Notes under the pieces: generated by a model
What the model saw: the letters and a program-made list of their open reading frames with translations, nothing else
Database searches by the model: none
Told to the model about the DNA's origin: nothing
Shown here: positions 1-10,814 of the stretch, in pieces
Layout of the letters: each line of letters opens with the position of its first letter
How positions within the stretch are numbered: position 1 is the stretch's first letter
Assembly: GCA_030248135.1 (NCBI GenBank)
Contig: JASANC010002475.1
Span: 44,441 to 108,440, forward strand
Length of the DNA stretch: 64,000 nucleotides
Direction of reading: 5' to 3'
DNA from: Theristus sp. LFF4_11
Lineage: Eukaryota; Nematoda; Chromadorea; Monhysterida; Xyalidae
Translations under genes and position numbers: made by a program

Positions 1-1270
1 TATGTTGCTGCTCAAAACCTGACGAGTGACTGCGAAAGATGTAACAAAACCGTCTTTGACAAAAATTAGTTATTTTTAATTGGGTCGCAATGGTATTTCC
101 CTATTATTTTCACTTTGCAAATGGCTTGGGTTATGTTAGAGTAAACGGGTAAAAAGAACAAGGACTGTATAACGAGACTTAAAAACGTCACTTTTTTGTT
201 TCTGCTATTCATTTTCACTTTACAAGAAAGGCTTGGCTTATGTTAGGGTAAACGGGTAAAAGAAGCATTAGCTTTTTGAAACGGGTAATTGAAAAAACGT
301 TGTTTTTATATTTTTAATTTTACTTCACTTACAAAAAGGCTCGACTTAAGTTAGGGTGAACGGGTAAAAATAGCAAAATCATAAACTTCGCATTTTCACT
401 TTGCAAAAAAGGCCTGACTTATGTTAAGGTAAACGGGCAAAAAAGCATTCGCTTTTTTAAAACGGGTAATTGAAAAAAACGGTAATTTTTATACTTTTTA
501 TTCGATCTTACTTCACTTACAAAAAGGCTTGACTTAGGTTAGGGTGAACGGGTAAAAATAGCAAATCATAAACTTAGCATTTTCACTTTACAAAAAGGCT
601 TGGCTTAGGTAAACGGGTAAAATCAATCTTACTTCACTTACAAAAAGGCTTGACTTAGGTTAGGGTGAACGGGTAAAAATAGCAAAATCATAAACTTCGC
701 ATTTTCACTTTACAAAAAAGGCTTCGCTTATGTCAGGGTAAACGGGTAAAAGAAGCTTTAGCTTTTTAAAACGGGTAATTGAAAAAACGTTAATTTTTAT
801 ACTTTTTATTCGATCTTACTTCACTTACAAAAAGGCTTGACTTAGGTTGGGGTGAACGGGTAAAAATAGCAAAATCATAAACTTCGCATTTTCACTTTAC
901 AAAAAAGGCTTCGCTTATGTTAGGATAAACGGGTAATTGAAACATTAGCTTTTTAAAACGGGTAATTGAAAAAACGTACATTTTTATACTTTTTATTCAG
1001 CTTTACTTCACTAACAAAAAGGCTTGACTTAGGTTAGGGTGAAAGGGTAAAAATAGCAAAATCATAAACTTCGAATTTTCACTTTACAGAAAAGGCTTCG
1101 CTTATGTTACGGTAAACGGGTAAAAGAAGCATTAGCTTTTTAAACCGAGTAATTGAAAAAACGTTAATTTTTACATTTTTTATTCAATTTTACTTCACCT
1201 ACAAAAAGGCTTGCCTTAGGTTACGGTGAACGGGTAAAAATAGCAAAATCATAAACTTCGCATTTTTTAT
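1..1270. repeat. ~188-bp satellite array
   Basis: A tandem array made of AT-rich units. The phrase gcttgacttaggttagggtg or a close variant recurs near 340, 527, 645, 832, 1021 and 1208, giving a period of about 187-189 bp with one shortened unit between 527 and 645. Each unit also contains short blocks resembling ttaggtt and aacgggtaaa. The array reaches the left edge of the window, so its full length is unknown. Short pieces resembling it, in either orientation, occur near 47865-47895 and 56345-56415, so the sequence is dispersed as well as tandem. I see no coding potential in it. Confidence 0.85.
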
Positions 1271-1469
1271 TTATTTAAATACATTAAAAAATATTGTATT
1301 GTAGGCGGCTTCATGGCAGCACAAGGTAAATTTTCTTCAGATTGGTTATTCAGTAAACGTTACTGTTTTTTCTTTTAAATTCAATGCCACTTCACCAAAA
1401 AGCTTGGCATTGATTAAGCTCGGGTCCATTGGCTAGTTCCAAAACTACAAAATTACCGGCAACGTAGCG
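1271..1469. other. short unannotated gap
   Basis: AT-rich sequence between the satellite and the retroelement fragment. It may contain the interrupted 5' part of the polyprotein reading frame that follows, but no coding signal is clear. Confidence 0.4.
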
Positions 1470-1874
1470 GTGAAGCACACGATTGCTACTGTGAACAATC
1501 TACCGCTTCGAAACAGACCTCGCCGAATCGACGACATCAATACTCGAACTCTGCAATCGCAAGAAAAAACGGCGGATAAAGCGTGGTTCAACGTGGAACC
1601 CGGAAGTTACCAAGTCGGAGATTCAGTTTGGGTCGCGGATACGGTTGCGCAAACAACAAGGAAAAAGAAGTTGAATCCCCCGCATCCGCTACGTGGCAAA
1701 ATTGATAAGATTGTTCCACCTAAATCAGCGCAGATTTTGCTGGATAGTGGGAAAATTATTGAGAGGCCACTTGAAGAATTGAGACACGGCTCAAAGGAAT
1801 GCGAACAGGAGTGCAATATCAGGAGGATGAGTATCGCGGGAAGGACAACGACGACGGAGGACGAAATGGAGTGA
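1470..1874 (+). pseudogene. Retroelement pol fragment, integrase C-terminus
   Basis: An open frame of 134 residues with no upstream polymerase or integrase core in the window. Residues about 45-103 read as the small beta-barrel that ends retroelement integrases: a VGDSVWVAD block, then KLNPPHPLRGKI, then LLDSGKIIERPLEELR. In Ty3/gypsy-like elements this module binds DNA during integration. The frame ends 45 bases before a 135-bp LTR, which is the expected position for the end of pol. The element is truncated on its left by the satellite array. Assignment to Ty3/gypsy rather than BEL/Pao is tentative. The annotated first methionine only marks the first ATG after the truncation and is not a real start. 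Confidence 0.6.
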
Positions 1875-1918
1875 TACTTTTGGCGTTGTGATTTTTTGTG
1901 AATTTTTTGGTATTTGCG

Positions 1919-2053
1919 CTAATAGTAGGTAATTATTGGTGATTACTGTGATAATTATTGTGTTAATTAGAGTTCTGTTTCTATATAACCATACTAATCC
2001 AGTATTCTGGGTCTCTCGATAAACGACTGAACGAGGACAACAAGATCGTTTGT
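1919..2053 (+). mobile_element. LTR, copy 1 (135 bp)
   Basis: Direct repeat, nearly identical to 3147-3281. It contains a TATA-like tatataacc about 65 bases in, followed by a conserved stretch ending in gaggacaacaagatcg. It follows the integrase-end frame, so it is the 3' LTR of that element, and it also serves as the left LTR of the next unit. LTR-LTR recombination between tandem insertions would leave such a shared LTR (inference). Confidence 0.75.
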
Positions 2054-2137
2054 GGTGAGTCGACAAGCACGATCATCGTCACCTTCTGTGGAGTCAGATA
2101 CGCTACTGTCCGTCTGTTCTTAGTCGCTTTATGCCCC

Positions 2138-3100
2138 GTGAGGTGCGACTATTCGTCAGCAATGGCTCGCCGTCCAGATCAACAAAAAAGGCAAATCGTC
2201 TACCGGCAGCAAGAGTTCGACAGATACGACCTGTTTTACTTCTCCGACTACTTCCAAAGTCCGGAGCCCGTCCACAGAGCCGCCGACCGCTACATGACGC
2301 ATTATTTTTACGGACCGACGGTGTCAAAGGAGCAAAGGCGTCGTCTGCTGAACATTCCGTTGCCGCAGCTCGTCGTGTGGCTTTTACCGAAGATGATGAC
2401 AGCTGAAGAACCACATGAGAAACATCAGGCAGTTGGGATCCCCGTCGAAGCGGCTGAGAAACGCAAAGTTGAACGAATCAAAGCGGCCCGATGCAAGGAA
2501 GTGCGCAAGAGAAGAATAAAAAGAGCAACCCAGGCGAACGTCGAAAAGTTGACAAACGTCGACAAGAAAGCGACCAAAAGTGTGCCGATCATTCACGGAG
2601 AAAAGCACGTGATTCGTTTGAAGACGGAAGACGCGATGCACAACTGTGACGTGAAAGCAACGGCAGAATCGATTGGAGAGGTTGTGTCAATCAAAACAGC
2701 CGCGACATCAAGTGCCATCGAGTTCAAGGCGTGCGTCGTTGACAAAGTCGCACCAACACGTCGCGTGTTCTACCGAGTTGGGTTCGTGCCGATGACGCCG
2801 ATGGACCAGCAGCACCAGCAGCAACCGTCCTGCCGGTCAATTGTGTTGTGCTGTCGTGATGTTCGTCTAACCAAGGCGTCGCAACATGTTGAAGCGCGCG
2901 GTGATCCGAAGCGTCTACGTCAACAATTGCTCGGTCGTCATGTGCGCTGTTCCGGCGTCCGCTCTCCCTCAGTGTCGTCCATCGTGTGCCACTCACAATG
3001 CTGGCTCGACATGATGATGTTTGGTCGACGTGTGCGTTCGTCAGCATTTCGATCACCAAGTGATAAAATTTATGCCAAGAATGATCTTTTACCACCGTGA
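2138..3100 (+). CDS. Orphan 320-aa ORF between two LTRs
   Basis: The only long frame in the 1.09-kb interval between the two LTRs. It encodes a very basic protein with an N-terminal part rich in charged and aromatic residues (residues about 8-90), a Lys/Arg-rich coiled stretch (about 110-160), and a poorly ordered C-terminus rich in Ser, Arg and Cys. I find no zinc knuckle, protease DSG motif, reverse transcriptase YxDD or integrase HHCC motif, so I do not assign it to gag or env. It may be a diverged gag-like product of a non-autonomous element, or a captured host fragment. The second in-frame ATG at 2162 would remove eight residues and starts the frame closer to the basic block. Function unknown. 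Confidence 0.4.
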   Translation: MRCDYSSAMARRPDQQKRQIVYRQQEFDRYDLFYFSDYFQSPEPVHRAADRYMTHYFYGPTVSKEQRRRLLNIPLPQLVVWLLPKMMTAEEPHEKHQAVGIPVEAAEKRKVERIKAARCKEVRKRRIKRATQANVEKLTNVDKKATKSVPIIHGEKHVIRLKTEDAMHNCDVKATAESIGEVVSIKTAATSSAIEFKACVVDKVAPTRRVFYRVGFVPMTPMDQQHQQQPSCRSIVLCCRDVRLTKASQHVEARGDPKRLRQQLLGRHVRCSGVRSPSVSSIVCHSQCWLDMMMFGRRVRSSAFRSPSDKIYAKNDLLPP

Positions 3101-3146
3101 TGTGATACGCTTTCCACTACTTTTTCTTCTGTTTATAGGGGGAAGA

Positions 3147-3281
3147 CTAATAGTAGGTAATTATTGGTGATTACTGTGATAATTATTGTGTTAATTGGAG
3201 TTCTGTTTCTATATAACCATACTAATCCAGTATTCTGGGTCTCTCGATAAACGACTGAACGAGGACAACAAGATCGTTTGT
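3147..3281 (+). mobile_element. LTR, copy 2 (135 bp), with upstream polypurine tract
   Basis: Second copy of the LTR at 1919-2053, differing by only a base or so over 135 bp, which points to a recent insertion. The sequence tataggggga agac directly upstream (3135-3146) is a good polypurine tract for plus-strand priming. The right end of this LTR falls at the left end of the inverted segmental duplication at 3282: in the other arm the shared sequence continues as gtcaaagttaacaaatg, here it is cut after ttaacaaatg. Confidence 0.75.
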
Positions 3282-3810
3282 TTAACAAATGATTTTTTTC
3301 TCAAAATTTTCTGAATTGTAGGCAGTTGCATTTTGCAATAATGAAAAAAACAAATTACATGCTTAAAAGTCTTTCATGCTTCATGTTCGTGCACAAAACC
3401 GTGAACTTACGTGATTCACTTCACTTTTCAGAAGTAGAAAAAAGCAGCAGTGCAGAAGAAAAAATCCCTTCCCAGTGCTGTAGTCTGGTGCTCAGAGACA
3501 CTCAGATTTCAATGATACGCAGTTTGGTATCAGTTTTATATCAATACCAATTTTAATATCACGTTTTAATAAGTTTGACCTTTTTTAGGTTAAAAGACAG
3601 CCACTCACTAATATTATTTCTCGTCCGTCTTGATTTAGACTCGATTGTGTTTAAAATTAGCAGCTTAATAAACTCCTTAAACGTTTGAATATACGTTTGA
3701 ACTATCCTTGTGCATTGTGATAGCAAGTTTTTGGTGGCACACAAGCTCATAAACTCAATGTTCACTGTTGAATAATACCGATTAATTGCAAACTAATTTT
3801 ATTTGCACAG

Positions 3811-4268
3811 CTGTATACCCATTCATGGTCGAGATGGACGGCTTCGTGTACGTCGGTGCGGCGGGTGACTGGCAGAAGTCGATGTTCGCGTACGACACGC
3901 GCACCAACGAATGGAGCAAGAAGGCAGACATGGCCAATGAACACTGGCTGAGTGGAGTCGTCGCCATCAACGGCTACTTGCTCGTGTGTGGCGGTTATGC
4001 TGGGGGCACGGGGACGGCCGCCTGCGAGGCATACTACCCGCGCGAGAACGCCTGGCGCACACAACATTCGATGCTCACTGCTCGTTTTGATCACTCGATG
4101 GTCGTCTATGACGGGCAAGTGTACGCGTTTGGTGGCTATGTTGGCGCTGGGCAAAAGTCAGTCGAGAAATACTGGCCGGCCGGAGATCAGTGGTCGCCAA
4201 TGCCTGGCCTCATCGAAGTGTACTGCAGCCGCATGGGAGTTGCTGTTGACACGGACTGCGCAAAGTGA
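3811..4268 (+). CDS. Kelch-repeat protein, last exon only
   Basis: Terminal exon of a paralogue of the complete secreted kelch gene at 59739-54427. The acceptor is atttgcacag at 3801-3810, the reading frame enters with two bases of a split codon, and the stop is at 4266-4268. The exon encodes three kelch blades: GFVYVGAAGDWQKSMFAYD, YLLVCGGYAGGTGTAACEAY and QVYAFGGYVGAGQKSVEKY. The C-terminus VAVDTDCAK is the same as in the other copy; a GGT insertion in the second blade is the main length difference. The earlier exons (signal peptide and first blades) are absent: the retroelement ends at 3281, inside what should be intron 2. They lie left of the window or are lost, so this may be a dead duplicate, although the frame is intact. 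A candidate poly(A) signal aataaa lies at about 4438. Confidence 0.7.
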
Positions 4269-4435
4269 ACGGAATGTGGCAGTGATGGTGCAGTCGTGTG
4301 AGTGGTGTTGCAAACACACCAAGCGCATGGTGAAAACACACAGCGACAAACAGTGCCCATTTCTATTTGTGCCAGGTGCAGTGTATGAGCTGGTGCGTTT
4401 GCAAAGTTCTTCATGCGCGTGTGCGCCAATCAGTA

Positions 4436-4444
4436 AAAATAAAT
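4436..4444 (+). promoter_or_regulatory. Candidate polyadenylation signal
   Basis: AATAAA about 170 bases after the kelch stop codon, followed by T-rich sequence. This is only a motif match. Confidence 0.35.
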
Positions 4445-4680
4445 TTATTTATTTTTATTCCTCAGCAGACTAACATTGTGATCTTTGTTGGTGCCCGTTC
4501 CTGACTCTTTTTTGTAAACGACCATCACTCACTTGTTCACCTGGTCAGCAGTAAAAAATGTGGGAAACAAGTTTTTTTTCACTGTTCTTCTCGCTTCGTT
4601 TTTTTAACTAAACTGTTTTTTAACACGACAAAAAAAATGTCAAACGTGTGATGATTGACAGATTTGTTTATTGGGCAAAT

Positions 4681-6739
4681 TTTTTTACTGCTTCTCGTTA
4701 TTTCAAAATTTGGTCAATTGTCAGCAGCACTGTGTTTTTATGAAACGCTGTCACATTTTTTTCAATTTCGTTCCTTGGATAATGAACGGCAAAAAGCAGT
4801 TTTTTTAATTGTTTTGACATGGTGGGATTTTCTTTGACGATGAGACGATGACGCCAATTGCAGGGAATGTTCAGACTTTCGAGTGTCCGAAAAGCGGAGT
4901 GTTGGCTTGGTCGTCAAAGAAAGTCATCGTGCACTTAGAAAACAGTCATACCAAGAAGCTCACCAATAATCTCACCAAGATGGCAGGCTATAACCGACGG
5001 GACAGTCCAGCATACAATCTTGGTTCAGCTTCTTTTGATGTGACTTTTTTTCTCAGTGTGCGTTGAGAAATCTTGCTGTATCTGCATATGGTTCTTTGCT
5101 TTTGGTTCAGCACGAGGACAATACAATATTTTTTCGCAAATTATTGGTGGAACACAGAAAGAACAAAAAATGCACATGTAGATGGACATGACGGTGCACA
5201 CTCATCCATTCAGATGCGTACACTTGATTTTTGGTTAACAAACAACGAATGGATGAAAATAGCAAATTGAGGTGCACCCCGTGCACCGACCGTTTCTTGG
5301 TTCTAAAAACTGATGTGAATCTGAATCGATAAGTGATTGGGTTTGTGCATCTGCATGTGCATTTCTGCGTACGCACGTTTAGTGTATGTATGTGTGTTTG
5401 TGTTGAACACTGAGAATTGCTATTCACGAGGTTACTCGCAAAATTTATGGTTTCTGGTGGTCCACCGTAGTCTTGAAAACGTGTTCGTGAGCTATACGGG
5501 TGCTAATAGTGGACTACTGGTGCTATTAGTGGGCCACTGGTGCTAATAGCAACAATTCACGAATCCTCAGTGGCAATTCTCATCCATTGGTGAACCGCAA
5601 TCATAAAAACGCATGTTTAATATGAATCGAGTTCACAGTTGTGCTTGTTGTGTATGACTTCCGGTTATGCGGATAAGCTGAAAACATTATTTGTGAAGCT
5701 TTGTAGCTTTTTCAAAATCATTGTCTTTTGTCAAACAATTTGTCGAACAGCAATGTAAAGTTACAATCTGAGCGTTTCTGTGAACCAGACCGGACGTAAA
5801 AACAAGACCAGACCGGAGTTTAAGAAAAACAAGTATTTTAACAACAGACAAAGCGTTTGACAAAAAGTTTGACTTTGTAACGTGCACTGAACGTTCAGTT
5901 GGATCATTATTTTCACTCCCGAAAATAAAATTATTCAAGCATACAACTGCGGCCGGTATGTGTTTGTTGGAATCTACAATGGAGTTGTGCGATATAATGT
6001 TAAACAATTGGAGCGGAGGTGTTGGTCAATACCACACCACACGACCGTTTTTTAGATACCCGATAACTTCATATGGCCACATGTTAAAACTTGCGTGCTA
6101 AGCTAAACTAACGTGTTAAACTTGCGTCTGTCAGTTGCCTGCAACGTAATCGCGAAATCTGGTACTATGCATTTTTTCGAACGTGTCCCACTGAAATGAC
6201 GTCATGTGCCGCAAAACATGCGCGTGTCGTTCACAGCAAACCAGACTGTCTGTTTAGCCGATTTCTTCCCATAAACAAATGGTGAGTGTCGAATCAGTCA
6301 TACCAAACTGACATTTTAGTGCCTGTACTTTGACAAACGGGCGTTTTTAAAGCAAATGACGTCATTTTAGTCTGGACACGTTTGAATAAATCCACAATAC
6401 GTGTTTTCAATACGATAACTTGAAGAGCGGGCTCTCGCCATGTGGCAGATAGCATAGCTGGTTGAACCTGAAAGTAAGTGTCTTGGTGGGGGGGGGGGGG
6501 GCGACCGGGTCGACAGGGGTTACCGACTTAGCTACAGCAAACAAGAATTTTAGAATTTTTGAACACAGCCAAATTTTGGTAATTTTCTGAAGAGGAACAG
6601 CTAGGAACGGTTCAATATTCAAGTACACGTCAAAAATTGCCCTGTTTTTCAGTTTTTTCTTCATTTTTACTGTTGAACATGCAACTTTCCCTATATGAAA
6701 TGGACAAAATATCAATAAAACACGATTTTCCCTCTTATA
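4681..6739. other. Gene-free stretch
   Basis: No exon with convincing codon use or splice sites. It contains a short imperfect repeat of 'ggtgctaatagtgg' near 5500-5550 and a poly-G run at about 6487-6500. Short open frames here do not resemble any family. Confidence 0.5.
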
Positions 6740-7352
6740 CAGTGGCGATCAAAAGTTTGAAAACCCCTGTGCGCCCGCTGCATATCGCGCGTGTAGGATA
6801 AGTAATTTTTGCGTTATTGCTATGCACATAAGCAAATAGGTATTTTTTTGTTTTTGGAAATGCATCACACAAAAATAAAAGTAACACACGCCGTGTTTTT
6901 TTTATACACACCATCGTACGCGGTGCTTTGAATGGCATGCGAAACATCAGCGACAGATGTGAACATTATGATAACGTGCGTTTGGCTAACGCCTGTTCAC
7001 TTCTTTCGTCACAAATACACTATGGCGAGAATGCAGACGCCACTGGAGTCCCTCCAGGAAGCAGTTTGCCAAAAAAACAACCACCGGACTGCAATTCAAT
7101 CACTTTCATTTCATTTGGGAAGCAATCGGTAAGCAAAAGTAAAGAAACACAGTTTTAGCAGTGAGCAAATTGTCAGGCTATTGCAATGTCAAAAGCAAAA
7201 ATAAATGAAAAGGCACTGTAGAGTGTGTCATGTGTTTTGTTGTGTTCATAAAAAAAGCTAGCATGTGTTGGGGTTCAGACACATATGCCACACGCATATG
7301 CCACCACACACCCACGGGCGCACAGGGGTTTCCAAACTTTTGCTCGCTACTG
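6740..7352. mobile_element. Tc1/mariner-like MITE
   Basis: The left terminus begins CAGTGGCGATCAAAAGTTTG directly after a TA (6738-6739). The right terminus, read in reverse, matches it through the shared CAAAAGTTTG and ACCCCTGTGCGCCCG blocks. Terminal CAGT(G/A) plus a TA target is the Tc1/mariner signature. The right-hand TA has decayed to AA. No transposase frame; a 76-codon open frame at 6928-7158 is not recognisable. Confidence 0.75.
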
Positions 7353-7379
7353 AAGTTCTCCGGTTGTCACTGTACCATG

Positions 7380-7600
7380 ATTGACACCTAGGGTTGTTAA
7401 ACAAAAATCGATTTTTTTAAAAGTGATAGAAAAAAATGCCGATTTAAAAAAAAATTCAAAAAATTTTCTTCTATATGCTATGCTTTATAGTTTATAATAT
7501 GCTTTGAAAACCTCAATTTTGACACAATTTTTTGAAAGTTCAACAAAAATTTTCTTTGATATTACCTCGTAAAACCGTCAGCAGTCAATTTTGGACCGTT
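7380..7600. mobile_element. AT-rich hAT-like element fragment
   Basis: Starts tagggttgttaaacaaaaat and contains the block aaagttcaacaaaaattttc that recurs inside the element at 19104-19876 and near 10640. The right end is missing. It is a truncated member of the same family that broke DCAF4 exon 5. Confidence 0.55.
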
Positions 7601-7637
7601 TTACCGACTGATTTTAGCTTCGACAACATCTGCGATC

Positions 7638-7990
7638 ATAGCTGTTCCAGAGCCGAGGGGTTGGGGGGGGACGATATAGATAGCTGGAGCAAATTTTCCA
7701 GATAGATAGATAGCTGGAAAATTTGGGGGGGGGGCGGAGGGGGGCATGTGACTTTGGGGGGGGGCGGTCAAAATTTTGAAATTTGATAGATAGATAAGTA
7801 GCTAAAACGCTAAAATACTATAAAAACAGCAAAATAATGCTAATACACAAAAAATTAAGTATAAACGCATATTTTACTTAAAAGTAGCAAAATTTTTAAG
7901 AATTACAAGCAAAAATAGTCAATTTTGGTCAAAAATTGACTCATTTTATGTCTTCGAAGACAAAATTTTTTAGGTAGATACAGTCTATCT
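7638..7990. mobile_element. Truncated hAT MITE (CATAGTTGTTC family)
   Basis: Begins catagctgttccagagccga, the diverged left end of the elements at 18569-18976 and 40075-40479, and shares their internal text (gatagctggagcaaattttcc, gtcaattttggtcaaaaatt). The right end is missing. Contains long poly-G tracts. Confidence 0.6.
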
Positions 7991-8012
7991 CGCTAATATA
8001 TGCAACTCGCTG

Positions 8013-8713
8013 ATTGGTCGGCTCCTCACGCTCCGCACCCTTGGGAACGGGATTCAGAAAAAATCATGTTTTTCATTGTTCAACGGTTTGTTTTTGTTTA
8101 TTTCATGCCGAAAAAAACATTCTAAATAAAAAACTACCAAAATCCAAAAAATTGCATTGGTCACAATGTCAAAAAAAATGTCTTTTTTGGTTGATTGACT
8201 GCGACGACGTCGTCTATGGTTTTTGGTTTAGTTTTTGCCTTTAGGCATGAAAAGAGCGTGCCGCCGCTGGCCGCTACTGTATGTCCGAAGCACAGAGAAG
8301 AAGAACGCAGCAGGTGACGGTATTTATTGACCATGTGAACAATCTTTGAACAACAATGAATGGACATGGCGCACCCAATGAATCAATTGTTAAAAGCGGG
8401 ATGAAAACCGTCGAAATCGTTGGAAGCAAGTTTTGTTATTTTGTTTGTTTGTTTTAAATTTGTTTTGAACACGCAGCAGCGGCCAGCGGTACGTTTGAAA
8501 GCAAAAATTCTCGACGACGTCGTCGCCGTCAATCAACCAAAAAAACTTCAGTTTACTAATTTTTTACCAATTCAAACGTTTGGAATTTTGTAGTTTTTGA
8601 TTTAGAATTTTTTCGGCATGAAAAAAAAAGAAAACAAACCGCTGAACAACAAAAAAACATGATATTTTCTGAATCCCGTTCCCAGGGGTGCGGAGCGTGA
8701 GGAGCCGACCAAT
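8013..8713. mobile_element. Terminal-inverted-repeat element
   Basis: Inverted ends of at least 45 bp: attggtcggctcctcacgct at the left and its reverse complement at the right, each followed inwards by gaacgggattcag. About 700 bp long. The interior is also partly symmetrical (gacgacgtcgtc near 8203 and 8512, cgtgccgccgctggcc against ggccagcggtacg). No transposase frame. A clear target duplication was not found. Confidence 0.65.
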
Positions 8714-8929
8714 CAAAACCAAAGTAATTTACTGCTTTTTAGTCCATTAACGAGCTCATGAAACCAATTGCACAAGCTTCTATTGGTATCTGGACTTTGC
8801 TCGTCGATATTTGACCTGAAAGTAGAAATTGTCACAAAAAAATCTGCCAAAAACAAAGTCCACACAAAACTCTGGGCAAAAAAGCATAATGACATTTTCT
8901 GTGAAAAGTGTCTTTAACGCATTTTCAGT

Positions 8930-9170
8930 ACCGAAGACGAGGGGGGGTGGGAGGGGGGTACACCCCCCCAGAGCACCCGAGACCTCCGCGTGGGGGGGGG
9001 GGGGGGGGGGGGGGGGCCACGCGACACCCACCCCCCAAAACCTGACACTGGACCAACCACACCCCCCCCCCCCCTCGAAATTTGCTAGACACCCCACCCA
9101 CCCCCCCCCCTACATGGACCTAAGTAACAGTGACACCCCCCAAAAATTTTCTCGGACCACCCAAAAATCA
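8930..9170. repeat. Poly-G/poly-C low-complexity block
   Basis: Long runs of G or C up to more than 20 bases broken by short words. Similar blocks occur at 12895-13080 and inside the CATAGTTGTTC elements. The assembled lengths of these runs should not be trusted. Confidence 0.7.
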
Positions 9171-9299
9171 TGATATTTTGTCTTTAAAGTCCATAATTGA
9201 AGCTAAATAAATGATAACTTGACATTCTTCATTGTAATTTCAAAGATTTTGCAGCAAAATTTAGCGTTTTTCCTTCAAAATTTAAGCGAAAAAATCGGC

Positions 9300-9552
9300 G
9301 TGCGTTAGATCGCGGCCCATTAGATCGCGGCCGAAGCATCGCGGCCGAAGTATCGCGGCCTGAAAGATCGCGGCCTGGACGATCGCGGCCTGAACGATCG
9401 CGGCCTGGACGATCGCGGCCTGGGATGATCGCGGCCTGGGATGATCGCGGCCTGGGATGATCGCGGCCTGGGATGATCGCGGCCTGGGACGATCGCGGCC
9501 TGGGACGATCGCGGCCTGGGATGATCGCGGCCTGGGATGATCGCGGCCTGGC
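9300..9552. repeat. 16-bp minisatellite (gatcgcggcctgggay)
   Basis: About 15 tandem copies of a 16-bp unit centred on gatcgcggcctggga, with shorter diverged units at the left end. An array of the same unit lies in the opposite orientation at 12685-12885. Both give spurious long frames. Confidence 0.9.
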
Positions 9553-9778
9553 TTAGGCTTAGTTTTTAGCACGCTCTGTTTTTAGCAGAGCAGCACCCAT
9601 GCAATTTTTGTTTTATTTAATAATAAGCACGCAGATCAAGAAAATCAAATGCGCTGCAAATTCCATTTTCAGATTTATTGCCAAAACAAATTACGTCGCC
9701 AAGCTATGGCGTGAAGATTGAAACGACCCATCATTCTCATTCATTCCTGCCTTGTCAGGTACCTCCGGTTCGTCTCTA

Positions 9779-10481
9779 CAAGGTGTTTCAGAAGTAGTGG
9801 GTAGGTGTTTGACGCGTTATTTCTCGAGTTGTGTTGAACCCTATTGAATGAAATATTGTTCAGGGAGGCTCAACTAAGATTTGTGCTAAATTTCAAAGAA
9901 ATTTATTCACCTGCGCACGAATGACAGAGCAAAACAAAAGTTTAAAAAAGAAAATACCAAATCACGCGATACCACCGGTCAACAAAGGACAGCATTCAAA
10001 AGAAGACTTCGAAATGTGTATGGCGATAACAGCAAACATCAACAACAACGGCAACAGTGTCAACTCAATCAAATTGCTCAAATTGAGCCTCAATGCATCG
10101 CTTGCACCTATCCGTCACAGCCAAAACCGCCTTCTCTAGCATAAAAAAGGTCTACCACGTTCCAAAAACCGGCAAATATAAAAAAACTACAACAAACAAA
10201 TCGGATTAAATAAGATCTCGTATTCATTCATGCAACACGATTCGGCCGCATACAAGGTAATGTTTAACCCGGTGCCAAACCCCCAGTTGCGTGCTGAAAT
10301 CAATGTTTTTTTGTGTTTTGCTATGTCATTCGCGGGCAGGTGAATGAATTTTTCTTAAATTTTGCACAAATCTAAGGTGAACTTTCTTGATCAACTGACT
10401 AAAATTTCATTCAATATGGGTGTACACAAGTCGAGAAATAACGCGTCAAACACCTACCCACTACTTCTGAAACACCCTGTT
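9779..10481. mobile_element. Long-TIR element (~700 bp)
   Basis: The left end, aaggtgtttcagaagtagtg after a TA, matches the reverse complement of the right end around 10430-10480. The inverted repeats extend inwards for about 140 bp, including the tttattcacctgcgcacgaa block. A 72-codon frame (9921-10139) in the interior is not recognisable. The TA at the left flank suggests a mariner-type element; the right flank reads TT. Confidence 0.65.
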
Positions 10482-10519
10482 GTCATTCACATGGGAGCTG
10501 TCGGATCGGGTTGAGTCAC

Positions 10520-10760
10520 TCACACGTAGGATTGTTAAACAAAAATTGAAATTAAAAAAAAAATTAAATAAAAAACAAAAATGTCGATTTAAAAAATCGA
10601 AAGATTTTTCTCCAATACACTCTGAAAACCTCATTTTTGGCACAATTTTTCAAAAGTTTAACAAATTGTTTTATGATATTACCTTGTAAACCACCAGCAG
10701 TCGATTTTGGACCGTTTTACCAATTGATTTTAGGCTTGAACAACTTTTGTACAGAAGTTT
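10520..10760. mobile_element. AT-rich hAT-like element fragment
   Basis: Starts taggattgttaaacaaaaat and shares aaaagtttaacaa and gtcgattttggaccgtttta with 7380-7620. A truncated member of the same family. Confidence 0.5.
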
Positions 10761-10814
10761 TTGAGCGTCGCAAAGCTTGTCTTAAAGCCCGTTTAGCCGT
10801 CCGTATTTGCATCC

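Larger units (their letters stand above)
3282..4680. repeat. Inverted segmental duplication, left arm
   Basis: This stretch matches the reverse complement of about 53990-55410. The match covers the kelch intron 2 sequence (aaatgattttttctcaaaat, shared), the whole last kelch exon and the 3' flank down to about 4680, where the two copies stop aligning. Identity looks like roughly 85-90 percent by eye, with small indels. It is older than the LTR pair that abuts it. Confidence 0.85.

Noticed and set aside
1..1270. Telomere or subtelomere because of ttaggg words
   Set aside because: The words sit once per 188-bp unit with no tandem TTAGGG run.
6928..7158. 76-codon ORF
   Set aside because: Lies wholly inside a 613-bp mariner-type MITE and shows no transposase motif.
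9282..9572. Frames of RPRSSQAAIVPGRD repeats (also at 12563-12941)
   Set aside because: Translation of the 16-bp minisatellite.
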